Part shown: piece by piece, positions 11,449 through 22,421 of the stretch | Layout of the letters: the number at the start of each line of letters is the position of its first letter | Numbering within the stretch: the first letter of the stretch is position 1 | Source: Zygaena filipendulae | Taxonomy: Eukaryota; Arthropoda; Insecta; Lepidoptera; Zygaenidae | DNA: 64,000 bases | NCBI GenBank assembly: GCA_907165275.2 | Contig: OU015661.1 | Coordinates: forward strand, 4,533,501 to 4,597,500 | Reading direction: 5' to 3' | Made by a program: the position numbers and the translations under genes | Notes under the pieces: generated by a model | What the model was told of the DNA's origin: nothing | What the model saw: the letters and a program-made list of their open reading frames with translations, nothing else | Databases searched by the model: none

Positions 11449-11762
11449 TTTGGTTTTAGAACTTTGGGTTAAAGTTTAAACCTTTATATGGCAACATCGT
11501 CACTGTCACAGATGGCGTTTGGTAAACGAGACTACTAGGGTGTTTGGACCGCAGCCTTAGATGTCAAAATATTAAAAATAAACTAGTAGGTAGATTCAAA
11601 ATATTGTTCAATGTATCTGTTGTAAAAGCACTTTTTTGTTGAAATCGTCTGATTTATACCGTTATAACACTAGTACAAAGTCTACGCAGGTCAAACAACA
11701 CTTTAACAACATTTGTAGACAAGATATCACGAGTATAACACTTTAAAACTTTTAGGGTAGTT

Positions 11763-13966
11763 AACAGCTTTTTGTACTTAATATTTATTCACAATAATTC
11801 AACTCAACGAGGGGTCAATGATATACATTGGCCGATAAACTATCAAGAAAACACTGAATTAAATTATGTATTCAAATGAAATATATTTTTTTATTAATTA
11901 AGCACCTACTGTAAATATAAAATAAAAAATAGTAGGTAATAAGACTTAAAAATGTCATGCCGTTTCCGTGCTGTGATGGATTATTTTAAATGAACGTTGT
12001 AACTTTTACTATAGGTAATTGTCATGTGGGTATGACATTTCCTTATTAATATTTTTCTAAGATAATTATTTCAGAAAGAAACTCAATTAAAGCTCGAGAG
12101 TAGTTTCAATACTGTGGTCAATCGTGAGAATCAAATTAATCAATCAATCATAGAAATAAGACTGCTCTTGAGTTAGAATAAAGTTTTGAGTAGGTATCAA
12201 TGTGTGCCTACAACTATGGACATAAAAGTATATTTAAAAACAATCCTCAACTTTTTTTTTGTTTTATCTTGCAAGAAGAGAAGAAGAAATCCAGCTAATG
12301 TGGACGATGTGGCAAAATCTAAACCATCCTTTTCACAAAGTTAATTATAATCTCTCTAGATATCAGTCAGTCTCAAGTAATAAGATCCAATCCTTGGAAT
12401 AATGTATATAAAATCTATAATAATAATCAGCTGGAGGTCAACTTTACTTTCTGACACTTTTGTCTTCGATTTTGACAAAGACTGGCTTTACCAGAATTTC
12501 TCAGCATATTCCATGACATTGTTTTAAATCATTTTCTAGCAGTGGCCTGTTTACTAGTATTGACTCCTTAAGTGTAGTTTGTTTTGTCTCATTGGTATTT
12601 GCTTTGTCCCATTCATTAACCATATCGACTAAAAACCATCCATGAATCATTCTTATTCAGAAGTAAAAAAATTAATCTTCACTAACCATCTAAAAAAGCT
12701 CTAACTTATAAACTGTTCAGCAAAAACACACTAAGCTGTGCTGTTGTTAGGATACAAATAAAAAAATGTTCAAAGAAACAGACTAATTGCCACTATCAAG
12801 AAAGTTCAATTTCATTTGCTGTTTAAAGAAATATAGGAGTTTTAAAAATGACTCAGCAACATAGAGGCAACTAGAAATTCAAAGTTTTTCCAACAACACG
12901 ATTACAACTCTAAATAAAAGCGAAAAATTTACTCATCTTACTATCAACACTAGTTCAACTCAAAATGTAGCTTTAATTTGCTCAGCACTAATCACCTAAA
13001 CAGCGACAACTCTAAATAATGTTACATTTTTTTAAATTTAGTTCAACAAAACAGAATCAACTCAAAATAACTCTATTTTGTTTAATATGGGCAAATGCGT
13101 TCCGCTTGCAATTTCGACTGCAACTAATGATGTCCCTGTTTTGGTGGGGGAGTTGCGGGGCTCGTCCGGTCAAGAAGGGCTTCTAACATCATCTAGCTTT
13201 AACTAGTGGCACTATAGTAAATTTTGTTTTATTGACTGGTGGGTAGTGAATTAAGGAAAGCGATGGTATACATAACTCCAAAATCACGATTTTTTAATTA
13301 GCTCTCTTTAGATCTAGGTGTGTGATATTATTATTAATGCAAATTTTACTTTGTTTCTTTTTTAATTATTCAACCGATCATCACAAAATATTACAAGCAC
13401 ATTATTAAGAGTAGGAAAAAGACATAGGTAGGGTAAGTCCCACTTCTTATTCTGGAAACTCTAAAATTAAAGCGGTTGAAACCCCAGGGAACACTTAGTT
13501 AAATAATATTTGCATTTATCTCTCACTTTTCATAATCTCTTCAAGATCAACAATAAATCTATGGATGATTAAATATATTGGTTGAACAGAATTCAAGTTA
13601 CTGTTTATTTCATAAAACCTGACTTTTTACTTGATTCTATAATAATAAAGATAAATATATAGGTAAATACCTATACATATACCGACGAGACGAATTGAAA
13701 ACCTCTTTATATGATCTGTTTAAAACTAACAAATACACCACTATTTATAAAGCAAAACACTGACCTGATAAATCCATTCTGCAGTTTGCGATCCACTTGT
13801 GATATCGTACAGAAAATATGGACTGTACTATTCAGTTATTTTCCAGCACCAAACAACCACCGAGTTGATCATCAAACAGACCATAAATCAGACCACATAG
13901 AGATACTACCACTGAGCAAATAATCACTATGTTTTGATACTACCGTATAATCAGTACTAATCTTTA
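11763..13966. other. No gene recognised
   Basis: AT-rich DNA between the Jockey element and the GC-rich repeat. The only repeat signs are a CCCGCGGG-family tail around 13430-13495 and the phrase AGAGATACTACCAC at 13900-13913, related to the ACTACCGT termini described at 16936 and 25710. A short open frame at 13711-13923 shows no family signature. CMTR1 exon 1 could be hidden here, but I found no candidate with the right phase that I trust. Confidence 0.6.
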
Positions 13967-15072
13967 TACGGGATTTACACTCGCGCCCGTTTCCTCGCCT
14001 CGTGCTTCGTCTTGTGGCCAGGTACGAGGCGCGAGTGTAAACACTATTTTATCGGCGTTTACATTCGCGCCTCGTTCCTCGTCTTGTGCTTCGTTTCGTG
14101 GTGGGGTACGAGCACAGACGAATAAGAGAACATGGTACGAGGTGCGAGTGTAAACGCTGCCTCGTCCCGTCGCTCATGCGTGCGACCGCGACCGCACGAT
14201 CGATGGAAAAGAGACAAAAGAACTGCGGCCTGCCTGTTCAGTTGTCGAAGTTGTCATAGATAATACAATATATATGTCGAAGTGTTAGCGGCAACAAGAC
14301 GACTTTGCTTACTGAGCTTTTACTACTACTCGATTAATTTTAATAAAAGAAATCCTTACTTATTATTCTAAAAATCTTTATATTATAAAGTTTGTATGGA
14401 TTGTATGGATGTTTGTTACGTTTTCACGCAAAAACTACTGAATGGATTTTAATGAAACTTTACAATAAAACAGCTATAAAAATATCAAAAATCCTATTAT
14501 CATATTATATATCTACTGTCTGCTATCTGCTCTATAGGATTTTTTACCAAGCTTGGCTAATAATTATTGTATTAATATTGCGCCATCTATGTATTGCTAA
14601 CAAAAGTTTTTTTTAAATTTGAACTGTCCTGTGCCTGTATGTGCGTGATACAAGTTCTCGACGGTTAAAATTTCATTTATTCCTGAAATAAACAAGAGAT
14701 GTCGTTAACCATTATTTTGTAAACGTCGAAAATTAAATGCATGACTGTATAGGCTAATATTTTGATCTTGCTTCAAGTAGAAGCAATTCAGAATAACAGA
14801 TAGGGTACTTTTTATCCCGGAATTCCCGCAGGATCTTTGAAATTAACGCGGATGACACCGCGGGGAAACGCTAGAATATAATAGCTAGTAAAATAAATAA
14901 ATTAAATAAATAATTAAACTTTAAATAAATAATTTAAAAAAAATAAAATAAATAAAATTGTCAATATCATCTTCTCCTGCGCCGGGTGTCATCGACTGTT
15001 TTTTGCGCAGGAGATGCTGTCGAAAGGTTTATTGTTTAGTGCGGTTGGAGGTCTACATATCTATCTATCTAT

Positions 15073-15675
15073 CTATAAAAGAGTAGAATCCGCGATTCTG
15101 TACATTAAATATTTTTAACAAAAACTGACAGGGGACGGGACGGAGCGGACGGACGGGGGGGGGGGGGGGAAGAGTAACCAAGCACAAAAAAAGGGTTTTT
15201 AAAAATCTTTTCTGTCTTTCTGTCTGTTCACGATAATCTCCGAATCTACTGAACGGATTGTCATGCGGTTTAGGCAGAGGCGTCTCTAGCCCATGTAGCG
15301 CCCGTGTGCAAACATTACCCTAGTCCCCTAGAAGGTAAGCGCGTGGTTAAAATGGAATAGGTATAAAGTACAAGTAAGTAAAACATCAAGTTATCACAAA
15401 CTGAAAAACCCCAGCGGATAATAAAATTTATTGTTTGGAGATTTTTGAAGAAGTAATTTCCGCCGAGTTTTCGTAGCGAGCGGTGCTCGGCGCCCCCTAG
15501 GACTTCTGCGCCCGTGTGCAACGCACACCCTGCACTATAGGTAAAGACGCCTCTGGGTTTAGGATTAAGCTTAACCTGGAGCTACATAGGCTTTGTTTCA
15601 TTGAAATCGGATGTCGGGAAAAGAAGTTGTTGTATAAAAACTTTTCGCGCGGGTGAAACCGCAGGGCACAGCTAG
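15073..15675 (+). repeat. SINE-like repeat, copy 1, split by a hAT MITE
   Basis: The family starts near ATAAAAGAGTAGAATCCGCG and ends GTGAAACCGCGGGGCACAGC, about 305 bp when unbroken. Copies: this one (15073-15266 plus 15556-15675), 15683-15987, about 41190-41432 (reverse) and 62457-62747. Shared inner landmarks are TTGACAGGGG, a CTGT run, CGATAATCTC and TTAAGCTTAGCCTGG. This copy also has an expanded poly-G run at about 15157. There is no obvious tRNA or 5S head, so a LINE 3'-end origin is possible. Confidence 0.75.
15275..15555. mobile_element. 281-bp hAT-type MITE with 8-bp TSD
   Basis: The terminal inverted repeats are CAGAGGCGTCT at the left end and AGACGCCTCTG at the right. The element is flanked by the direct repeat GGTTTAGG at 15267-15274 and 15556-15563. 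An 8-bp duplication with CAG-starting termini is the hAT signature. It has no coding capacity. It interrupts a SINE-like repeat whose intact copies run straight through this point, so the pre-insertion site is known. Confidence 0.92.
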
Positions 15676-15682
15676 TACTAAT

Positions 15683-15987
15683 ATAATAAAAGAGTAGAAT
15701 CCGCGATTCTGTACATTGAATATTTTTAACAAAAATTGACAGGGGACGATAATCGAAGAGAAACCAACCATAAAAAAGGGGTTTTAAAAAATCTTCTCTG
15801 TCTGTCTGTCTGTCAGTTCGCGATAATCTCTGAATCTACTGAACGAATTGTCATGCGGTTTTCGCAGGTAGATTAAGCTTAGCCTGGATCTACATATAGG
15901 CTTTGTTTCATTCAAATCGGATGTCAAGAAAAAAAAGTTGTTACATAAAAACTTTTCACGCGGGTGAAACCGCGGGGCACAGCTAGT
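15683..15987 (+). repeat. SINE-like repeat, copy 2 (intact)
   Basis: An unbroken ~305-bp copy of the family described at 15073. It starts at the AAGAGTAGAATCCGCGATTC landmark and ends at CCGCGGGGCACAGCTAGT. It lies 8 bp after copy 1, which makes a tandem pair. Confidence 0.8.
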
Positions 15988-16519
15988 TTCTTAATAAAAT
16001 CTAGTCCATATAACGTTTACTTTTTGGTTATTTTTGTGGAATCTATGTTTGGGATCCCAAATTATCGGTTTCTTTTAAAATAATTCTAGAAACCAAAACG
16101 TTTCTTGTTGCAAGTTACAACCAATCCAATTATGCAGTTTAAAAGCACACAACCATCGCGGCCCAAAGTTGAAACCCGAATGAAGCGAGAACGCGAGTGT
16201 AAACACCACGCTCGCTTTGACGCGAGGTCCTTTGACTCGTGACCAAAAAACCGCTCCGGAAGCGAGCGGTGCGAGTGACGAGGCGAGGAACGCGGCGAGC
16301 CCCTAGCGTCTGTTCACACTCGCGCCTCGTCCCTCGCCCCGCGCCTCTTGCTCCTTTTTCGTCCCTTTGACTCGTGACAAAAAAGCCGCTCCGGGGGACG
16401 CGAGCGGCACGAGCGACGAGGCGAACCACGCGGTGAGCGACGAATCGCGAATGTAAACAGTCGCTCGGGGCTCGCCGCGTGGTTCGCCTCGTCGCTCGTA
16501 CGCGAGTGTAAATCCCGTA

Positions 16520-17265
16520 TCACAAGACGGTGTTTCAATAAATACAAAAAAATACCTTTTTCAAATAAATGTTGTATCTCACTCCCAACCAGCTACTTTC
16601 CTTATTTGAGGCAGCTGAAAAAGGCACCAATGATGGCTTAGGTACATTAAGTTTAATATTAAATATACTTAATCAACAGCAATTAAGCTATCACAGGTGC
16701 TTTCTTCCGTAGCTATAAAATAAAAAAAAACTGTAGAACCGTAGTATTCCTGATTTTTTATCGATATCGATAAATCGATCATTCGCTATATTATATGTAT
16801 AATCAGAACAGCACTATTCTTATGGGAATCTGCCATGATTGCATGGGCGAAAACTTTGACAATTCGCGTCATTCCATTTCACAGTATGGAAGTCCCATAT
16901 CTTAAAACGTAGTGATTATATGATCTTTGTACTAAGCACAAACTATAGAGATACTACCGTATACTAGGTAGGCGCACTATTCATTTCATGCAATCCGTTA
17001 CTACTCACTAGATACGGTAGTATCTCTAAGTAGTTTGTGCTCACTAGCTAGTACCAACGTTTACAAATGGGGATGTGGACTACTTTTGAAAATCAAAATT
17101 CTAATTAGTCCGTCAGTTAGAAAATACAAAACAATAGACACGTATTTTTTGCTTTTTCCAAAATATACAGATTACAGAGATAAACCCTCAGGATAAACCG
17201 CATTAAAGTTTAGGGTGAGGGGGTCGTGACGTCACTAACCGATCTGTCAGAATAATGACGGCACG
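16520..17265. repeat. Intergenic stretch with a short palindromic MITE and a partial CRE-bearing MITE
   Basis: A palindromic MITE lies at 16936-17040, and a partial copy of the TAGTCCGTC MITE family at about 17088-17262, carrying one TGACGTCA (17227-17234). The rest (16520-16930) is AT-rich with no feature I can name; a short minus-strand open stretch bounded by splice-like signals around 16590-16620 was not convincing. Confidence 0.6.
16936..17040. mobile_element. 105-bp palindromic MITE with GCACAAACTA termini
   Basis: The arms 16936-16965 and 17011-17040 are inverted repeats starting GCACAAACTA and containing AGAGATACTACCGTAT, around a ~45-bp spacer. The same ends recur at 25710 and 29790, and as half-copies at 13900, 24385 and 29850, so this is a dispersed family. 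Confidence 0.75.
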
Positions 17266-17269
17266 CGAG

Positions 17270-17970
17270 GCATGAGTGTTTTTTGTGAACAAAAAATAGC
17301 TCATAAAGTTATTAAACTTACGTCAGAAATTAAAAAAATCTTAAAAATAAATCATAATTTTTATTTCTAGCAGTCAGATTAATAATATCCCTTAAAATTA
17401 TTGTCAGATTTTAAGCTAACATAACTTGGACTGCAAGCTGAACCTTCTGTAAAATAATCTGACACGCTCGAGTATTTCAAAATTGAGATTTTTTTTGCAT
17501 TTTCAAAAATTCGCTACTACCTTGCGTCACCTCCAAATCGGCAGATTTTCGAAGGGGTGCATTTTTAAGGCTCACTTAACATCCCCTTTGAATATCTGAC
17601 GCGCTCGAGTAAATGTTTTTTTTTTTCATTTTCTCCCCTTCCGGATGGCCACCCCCACCACGCAAATGGGCAGATGAATATATTTTCGATATCAGAGACA
17701 CCTTGGAGTATCTAAACTACAATATCTGACGCGCTCGAGTATTTCCATGTTACTATTTTTTTTTACATTTTTAAAAGCCTGTAGAAGCTAAACCCACCGG
17801 TGAATGAAAAAACATCAAATCAAATCAAATATACTTTACATCATATAACCTCAGAGTATAACCTTATTTTGTTTATACCTCGCTAATCTTCATAACCCAA
17901 TAGGTCCAATACGACGCTCGAGTTAATCCCGAATTAGCATCGGTATCTCCCGTGGTATTACGTAGGTATC
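17270..17970. repeat. Modular CTCGAG-motif array (copy B, inverted relative to 360-850)
   Basis: Read in reverse complement, this block follows 360-850 closely. Shared landmarks are TCATAAAGTTATTAAACTTA, the AGGTTCAGC/GCTGAACCT block, CAAATCGGCAGATTTTCG, AACCCACCGGTGAATGAAA and CCCAATAGGTCC. The TCTGACGCGCTCGAGTA-type motif stands at about 17457, 17596, 17722 and 17911. A short CAAAT microsatellite near 17815 is absent from copy A. No coding potential is seen. Confidence 0.85.
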
Positions 17971-18440
17971 GCTCAAACATTACTATTACATGCTATTACT
18001 CAAATTTCATTCTAAAGAAAAATTAACCTAGTATAGCGATCATAACCTTCAAAATCAAACATTACCTATCACTCAAACATTACTCGACGCATTCTAAAGG
18101 AAAATGGACCTTGTGTAGCAGTCATACCCTTCATAATCGTTAACAGTCTGAGATATTATAGTGTGATGATTGTTTCTCTCGCTACAGATAATATAATTAT
18201 ACTCTCGCGTAGTTGATGTCGCATCACCTCATCACTCATGTAATATTACTCGTATTACTTACACAAGTCTACTTCCTATCGCGCGGCAATGGTAATCGGC
18301 CTGTAGAGGATTGTATGATCATGATCCGATAATATTCTCTTTGCTCACAATAATAATTATGCGACTTGAAAAATGCGAGTCTCGACTCATAAACTGCTCT
18401 CGTCTCATGAACATCTAAAAGTTTAATAACAAAACTAGTA
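17971..18440. repeat. Intergenic DNA downstream of ALYREF with a diverged ~100-bp tandem duplication
   Basis: The phrases CTCAAACATTACT and CATTCTAAAG recur about 97-100 bp apart (from ~17971 and ~18070). The rest is AT-rich with scattered TCTCGC/CTCGAC words and no recognisable gene. Confidence 0.55.
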
Positions 18441-18459
18441 ATCAAAATGTAGTTTTTAC

Positions 18460-18465
18460 TTTATT
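18460..18465 (-). terminator. Candidate ALYREF polyadenylation signal
   Basis: AATAAA on the minus strand, about 190 nt past the ALYREF stop codon. It is the first canonical hexamer I noticed downstream; the cleavage site itself is not determined. Confidence 0.6.
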
Positions 18466-18655
18466 CAATTCAATCACATAAAAATTACATTGTACAAACA
18501 CAATACAATTTACTAAACCAAGACTTATCTAATTTACCAAACCACTCTCATTTGGTTATAAACATTTTGATCTTTACAGTCAGTCAACAGCATCACTTAA
18601 TATTGCATTGTAGTTTGAAAAAATGTCTCTTGCACTGTTTGGTTGGAAACCATTT

Positions 18656-21352
18656 TCACTTAATTTCTTTAACATAGGCATCAAGCTCTGCGTCGAGTTG
18701 CTCAGCAGTAGGCACTGGACGCCTGCCCCGCCCAGCACCGGCACCGCCGCGCCCGCGCCGCCCACCGCCACGCCCGCCTCCAACGCCTCCACTAGCGCTG
18801 TTTTGATTTCTACTTGGTCCGGTACCTAAGAGTAGACTATGATTTACCAAACTGTTTGAACAAAATTACCTAGTTTATGGCATTTTTTAAACTGATTAAT
18901 CATTCAATAACCATAAGAGATATTTGAAAGATTAGAATTTTATGCAAAATTAATTTAGGTAATGAAAAAAATATGTGTGGCAAATTTACTAAAGTAATGC
19001 TAAACAAAAACTTTCAAAAAGACCAAGTTGACAAAAAGTAATAAATAAATGCTTCCTCATAATAGTAGAAAAAACTGTGTAGGTACAAAACAAATAAAAA
19101 TTGAAACTTAAAGTACCAAGACATGTAAAACTAACCAGACAAGTAATTATGAGTTTATTGGTGCAAGTAATCAAAAGCTAAGCATTAGAAAACACATTGA
19201 TATGTATGTGGGGGCCCACATACATATTATTTTGAGCCAAATATACTTCTTATTTTCAAGAAAGACCATGAGGGCAGATGAAGCAAGAAGTGTCAGTCAG
19301 TAATGATCATACGAAAAACTGGTTTCTCCCTAACAATGAAGTTTCTGTCAAAGATAATGTTTACCTTTGTTGGAGTTTCTTCGTATAGGGCCACCTCCAG
19401 TGCCACCACCAACACGTCTTCTTTCTTCTGTCCTGAATGTACTGATTTCTGAAGTCGCCAATTGGATATTCATAGCTCTTCCATCTAAGGGTACTCCATT
19501 ATACTGCTTCATTGCTTTTAAAGCATCAGCTCTTCTTTCAAACATTACATCAGCAGTCCCTGTACAAAGAGAAAACATATATTATGTTTAAACTACAGAG
19601 AATCATTACTATCTTAAAAAGTGACCAAACTTTCTTGAACACTAGCAAAAAAATTAAATAAGAATAGATAAAATAAACATCATCACCATCACTTGCATTA
19701 TTAGTTGAGTTTTATTAAAATCATTTAGCAAAATCATTCGTTTCAATTGTATCTATGTATGATCCTAACAAAATGAAGTTGACACTTGAAAAACAATCCT
19801 TATCACACTTAAAATAGGTGCTCAGATGCAGAAACCAGTCCACCAACAAATACAAAAAGACAATTTTAATATTAATCAATGATGACTTCTAAATGAGTAA
19901 TTCTAGACATTGAAAAGCATATGGTCGGATCTCAACATCCAACCATATTATGCTTTTTACCACTAAAATACTATAATATTTAGTATTTTTGTGTTAAAAA
20001 GTAGTTTAGTCAGATGTTCAGATCCGACCATATATTTTATTCAATTATAAAATTAAAAGAAAAAAAACATAAAAGTTAACTTAATCTTACGATTTAAATT
20101 ATTTTAATTCATGGAAATAATTTAGATTTTTTTTATTATAAATCAAATTCACTCCTGTAAATTTAATCACTATCACTTCTAACGATTGCCTTTCAAGCTT
20201 TGAATTAAATAAAAGTCAACTTACCCAAAGACCTGCCAGATCTGTCGTAATGTACAGCAGCACTCTTCAATATGCCAAATTCTGAGAATAATTCTTGTAT
20301 ATCTGAATCAGAGACTCCAAAATCTAAATTGGACACTAATAGTTTAGTGGGGCCTGTTGAGATAGGCCCTTGACTTCTAGCCATCATCTTCCTTTCTCCA
20401 AAATCATTGAACATGTCATGTTTCCACGTGCTGTTTACATCACCCTGAAATATTCGTCCTTCATAGAGCATGCCGACTGGCAACTCCATACTTCTAAGTA
20501 CACACTCATACAACATAAAAGTAAACAGTGTTTGTACTTATTATACATAATTCACGCAACAATGATTATAATATATTTAAGAAGTTTACAATACAATAAT
20601 GTATAAAGATTTCATTGAATATTTAATTTAAAGTCTGTGTTAGATGTATCACTAATCACAACACTCAAACTTTCACCAAACAGAATTTCTGTTTGTTACA
20701 GATTTTAATTTAAAAACACCACATGTCTTCATTAAAGTAGAAACCGTAGCTTCAGAAAACCCTTGTGATACAGCAATAACTCATTTTAACAGCAGCAGGT
20801 AGGTACATCGTAAAGCATTTGGAAATGCTCGAATGTAATTTTTAAATTACTTGATAGTCCTGTAGGCTGTAGTTATAGCGATGAGCGATCCGGCTGAGAA
20901 TGGTGACATTTCGACACAAAGCACTCGTGGTCATCGAATTATGTAAAACAATAACATTAAACAGCTGCTACGAACAGCAGCATATTGTAGAAATAGCAGT
21001 TATGTGAGAAATAAAAATACATTTCAAAAACGACGACTGATCAGCCATTTCAGTAAAATATGACGCGTCATTAGTCACAAATGTCCGCCATTTGCAATTC
21101 CAATTTCAGTAATCATCAAATTATTCGATTTACCCTAGTGTAATTCGTGGATTTTGTTATGCCGCCACGGTTTCTGCCCCGTAACACGCCACCTGCCCGG
21201 CCATTTCGAAATCCAGCACCAGCACCACCTCCAGCTCCACCACGACCAGGTTTTCGAGATGCGTTGAATTTTCTTCCTGCTCCGGTTCCAGTTCCACCTT
21301 TTTTGCTAGCCTTGATGATGTCATCAAGAGCCATATCAATTCGGTCGACCAT
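18656..21352 (-). CDS. ALYREF: ALYREF / Ref1 / THO complex subunit 4, mRNA export adaptor (complete, 267 aa)
   Basis: Exons in transcript order: 21352-21134, 20444-20225, 19559-19365, 18825-18656; phases fit and the total is 804 nt with stop. The protein is the TREX subunit that loads on spliced, capped mRNA, recruits UAP56/DDX39B and hands RNA to NXF1. Residues 5-17 are the N-terminal UAP56-binding motif ([13 protein letters not shown]). Residues 20-70 are a Gly/Arg-rich region rich in GG/RG repeats. The RRM runs from about 107 ([10 protein letters not shown]) to about 184 ([11 protein letters not shown]), with [20 protein letters not shown] across an exon junction. A second RGG block is followed by the C-terminal UAP56-binding helix ([11 protein letters not shown]). 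Length and layout match animal ALYREF (human about 257 aa). The start is the first ATG and is fixed by the conserved N-terminal motif. Confidence 0.97.
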
Positions 21353-21399
21353 TTTAAAATAAATTGTAATAAAATATCACAAAGAAAATATGTTAAACG

Positions 21400-21870
21400 C
21401 TGCTACGCAGCTACGTTCACCTCAAACAGAATATTAAGACTTCAGAGAAAGAAAAGAAATGAGCATAGACTTTGGAGTTTGGATTATAGAGTATGCTACT
21501 AATTACTATAGAGTATAGACATTTTTTTTTTTCTGAGAGTTTACCCCTTTCGGGGAAGACAGAAGAAAACTTAGTCCATATAGCCAATTCAGTGGTATTT
21601 ATTTCTTCTTCTGAAGTTAAGTATTTACATCGAAATGCATTGGTGATATGCATTTCGATGCTTTACCGAAACTTTTGGCAGCAACTCTTCACGGTAAAAC
21701 GACAACCTCCCGATGAGCGCCCCATTTCATCTTATTTCACAACAGTGAAACACTAATGGTTCACTATTATGCAAAATCCACCATATTCACACAATATTTT
21801 AATCACGATAAACTAATTTGCAAAAAAATAAAAATAAAACTGACCTCCGTCACTGCTAAGATCCCGTCAA
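21400..21870. repeat. DNA-transposon-like repeat related to 44620-45135
   Basis: Blocks such as GAGTTTACCCCTTTCGGGGA, CATCGAAATGCATTGG, AAACTTTTGGCAGCAA and CGACAACCTCCCGATGAGCG recur in reverse order and orientation at 44620-45135. Both are distant relatives of the GGGTACTTGCATGAA MITE (see 24578). No transposase frame is present. Confidence 0.6.
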
Positions 21871-21950
21871 AAGCTCTATGCTGTAGACATCGATCGGTGG
21901 TAGTCCCGCAGACTCAAGGAATTTGTAGTACTTATAAATTCCTTGCGCAG

Positions 21951-22145
21951 ACTAACTTGTGGTTTCCGAGATATAGACTATCGAAAATTTGACCACGTGA
22001 TCACATAGATATGACGAAAACATGAAGTTTGAGTACCAAAACGATCTATAACTTGTAGTTTCCGAGATATAAGCTATTGAAAGTTTGACCACGTGATTAC
22101 ATAGATATCACGGAACATGAAATTTACATGATGAGGTTGTCTCTC
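21951..22145. repeat. Two diverged units of the ~100-bp satellite seen at 39350-39866
   Basis: Two successive units contain GTTTCCGAGATATA, AAATTTGACCACGTGAT, CACATAGATAT and ATGAAGTTTGAGTACCAAAA. The larger array of the same unit is 17.4 kb away at 39350. Confidence 0.75.
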
Positions 22146-22421
22146 ATAGTTTCGGAGATAGAAGAAGAAAAAAAATGAAATCTTTATTATGAAATTGCGG
22201 CTTTACCATTGATCCTAATAAAAAATCATAGAATTTTATATAATATTAAACTTTGAACCTCTTTTATACAGGTTCACTCGAAAATCATTGAATTTCAGTC
22301 ATACGTATGGGTCCAATTTGCTGTATTTTTGCCGTCCTTTCAGCTCCTATCAGATAGTAGATCGAATTACAAGTACCCACATGTTTAAATTTTTTCTATA
22401 TAATCAAATATCTTCGCCGTA

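Larger units (their letters stand above)
7276..11749 (-). mobile_element. Full-length Jockey-type non-LTR retrotransposon with 13-bp TSD
   Basis: The element reads right to left. It has a ~300-bp 5' UTR (11749-11449), ORF1 (11448-10078), ORF2 (10091-7410), a short 3' UTR and a 16-nt poly(A) tail (poly-T at 7276-7291 on the plus strand). Identical 13-bp flanks TTTTAGGGTAGTT sit at 7263-7275 and 11750-11762, the target-site duplication left by target-primed integration. Both ORFs are uninterrupted, which points to recent insertion. It is in the same orientation as CMTR1 and lies either in that gene's first intron or just upstream. Confidence 0.93.
13967..16519. mobile_element. GC-rich element bounded by inverted TACGGGATTTACACTCGCG termini
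   Basis: The left end TACGGGATTTACACTCGCG (13967-13985) is the reverse complement of the right end CGCGAGTGTAAATCCCGTA (16501-16519). Inner blocks (13990-14165 and 16150-16500) repeat the theme CGCCTCGTYCCTCG and GCGAGTGTAAAC in both orientations, so the ends are clusters of inverted subrepeats. The AT-rich middle holds SINE-like copies, a hAT MITE and a microsatellite (TATC)n at 15057. No transposase frame is visible. It could be one composite element or two related MITEs that happen to flank other DNA. Confidence 0.55.

Noticed and set aside
16139..16547. Two Arg/Ala/Gly-rich minus-strand frames
   Set aside because: They are translations of the GC-rich subrepeats at the end of the 13967-16519 element.
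16590..16625. Candidate short minus-strand exon bounded by TTTTTCAG and GTGAGA, considered as CMTR1 exon 1
   Set aside because: It has no ATG, its phase does not match the 6080 exon without further exons, and the translation shows no CMTR1 resemblance.
18580..18829. Plus- and other-frame minus-strand ORFs over the ALYREF last exon
   Set aside because: Low-complexity Pro/Ala or Gly shadows of the RGG-coding exon; the spliced ALYREF frame explains the sequence.
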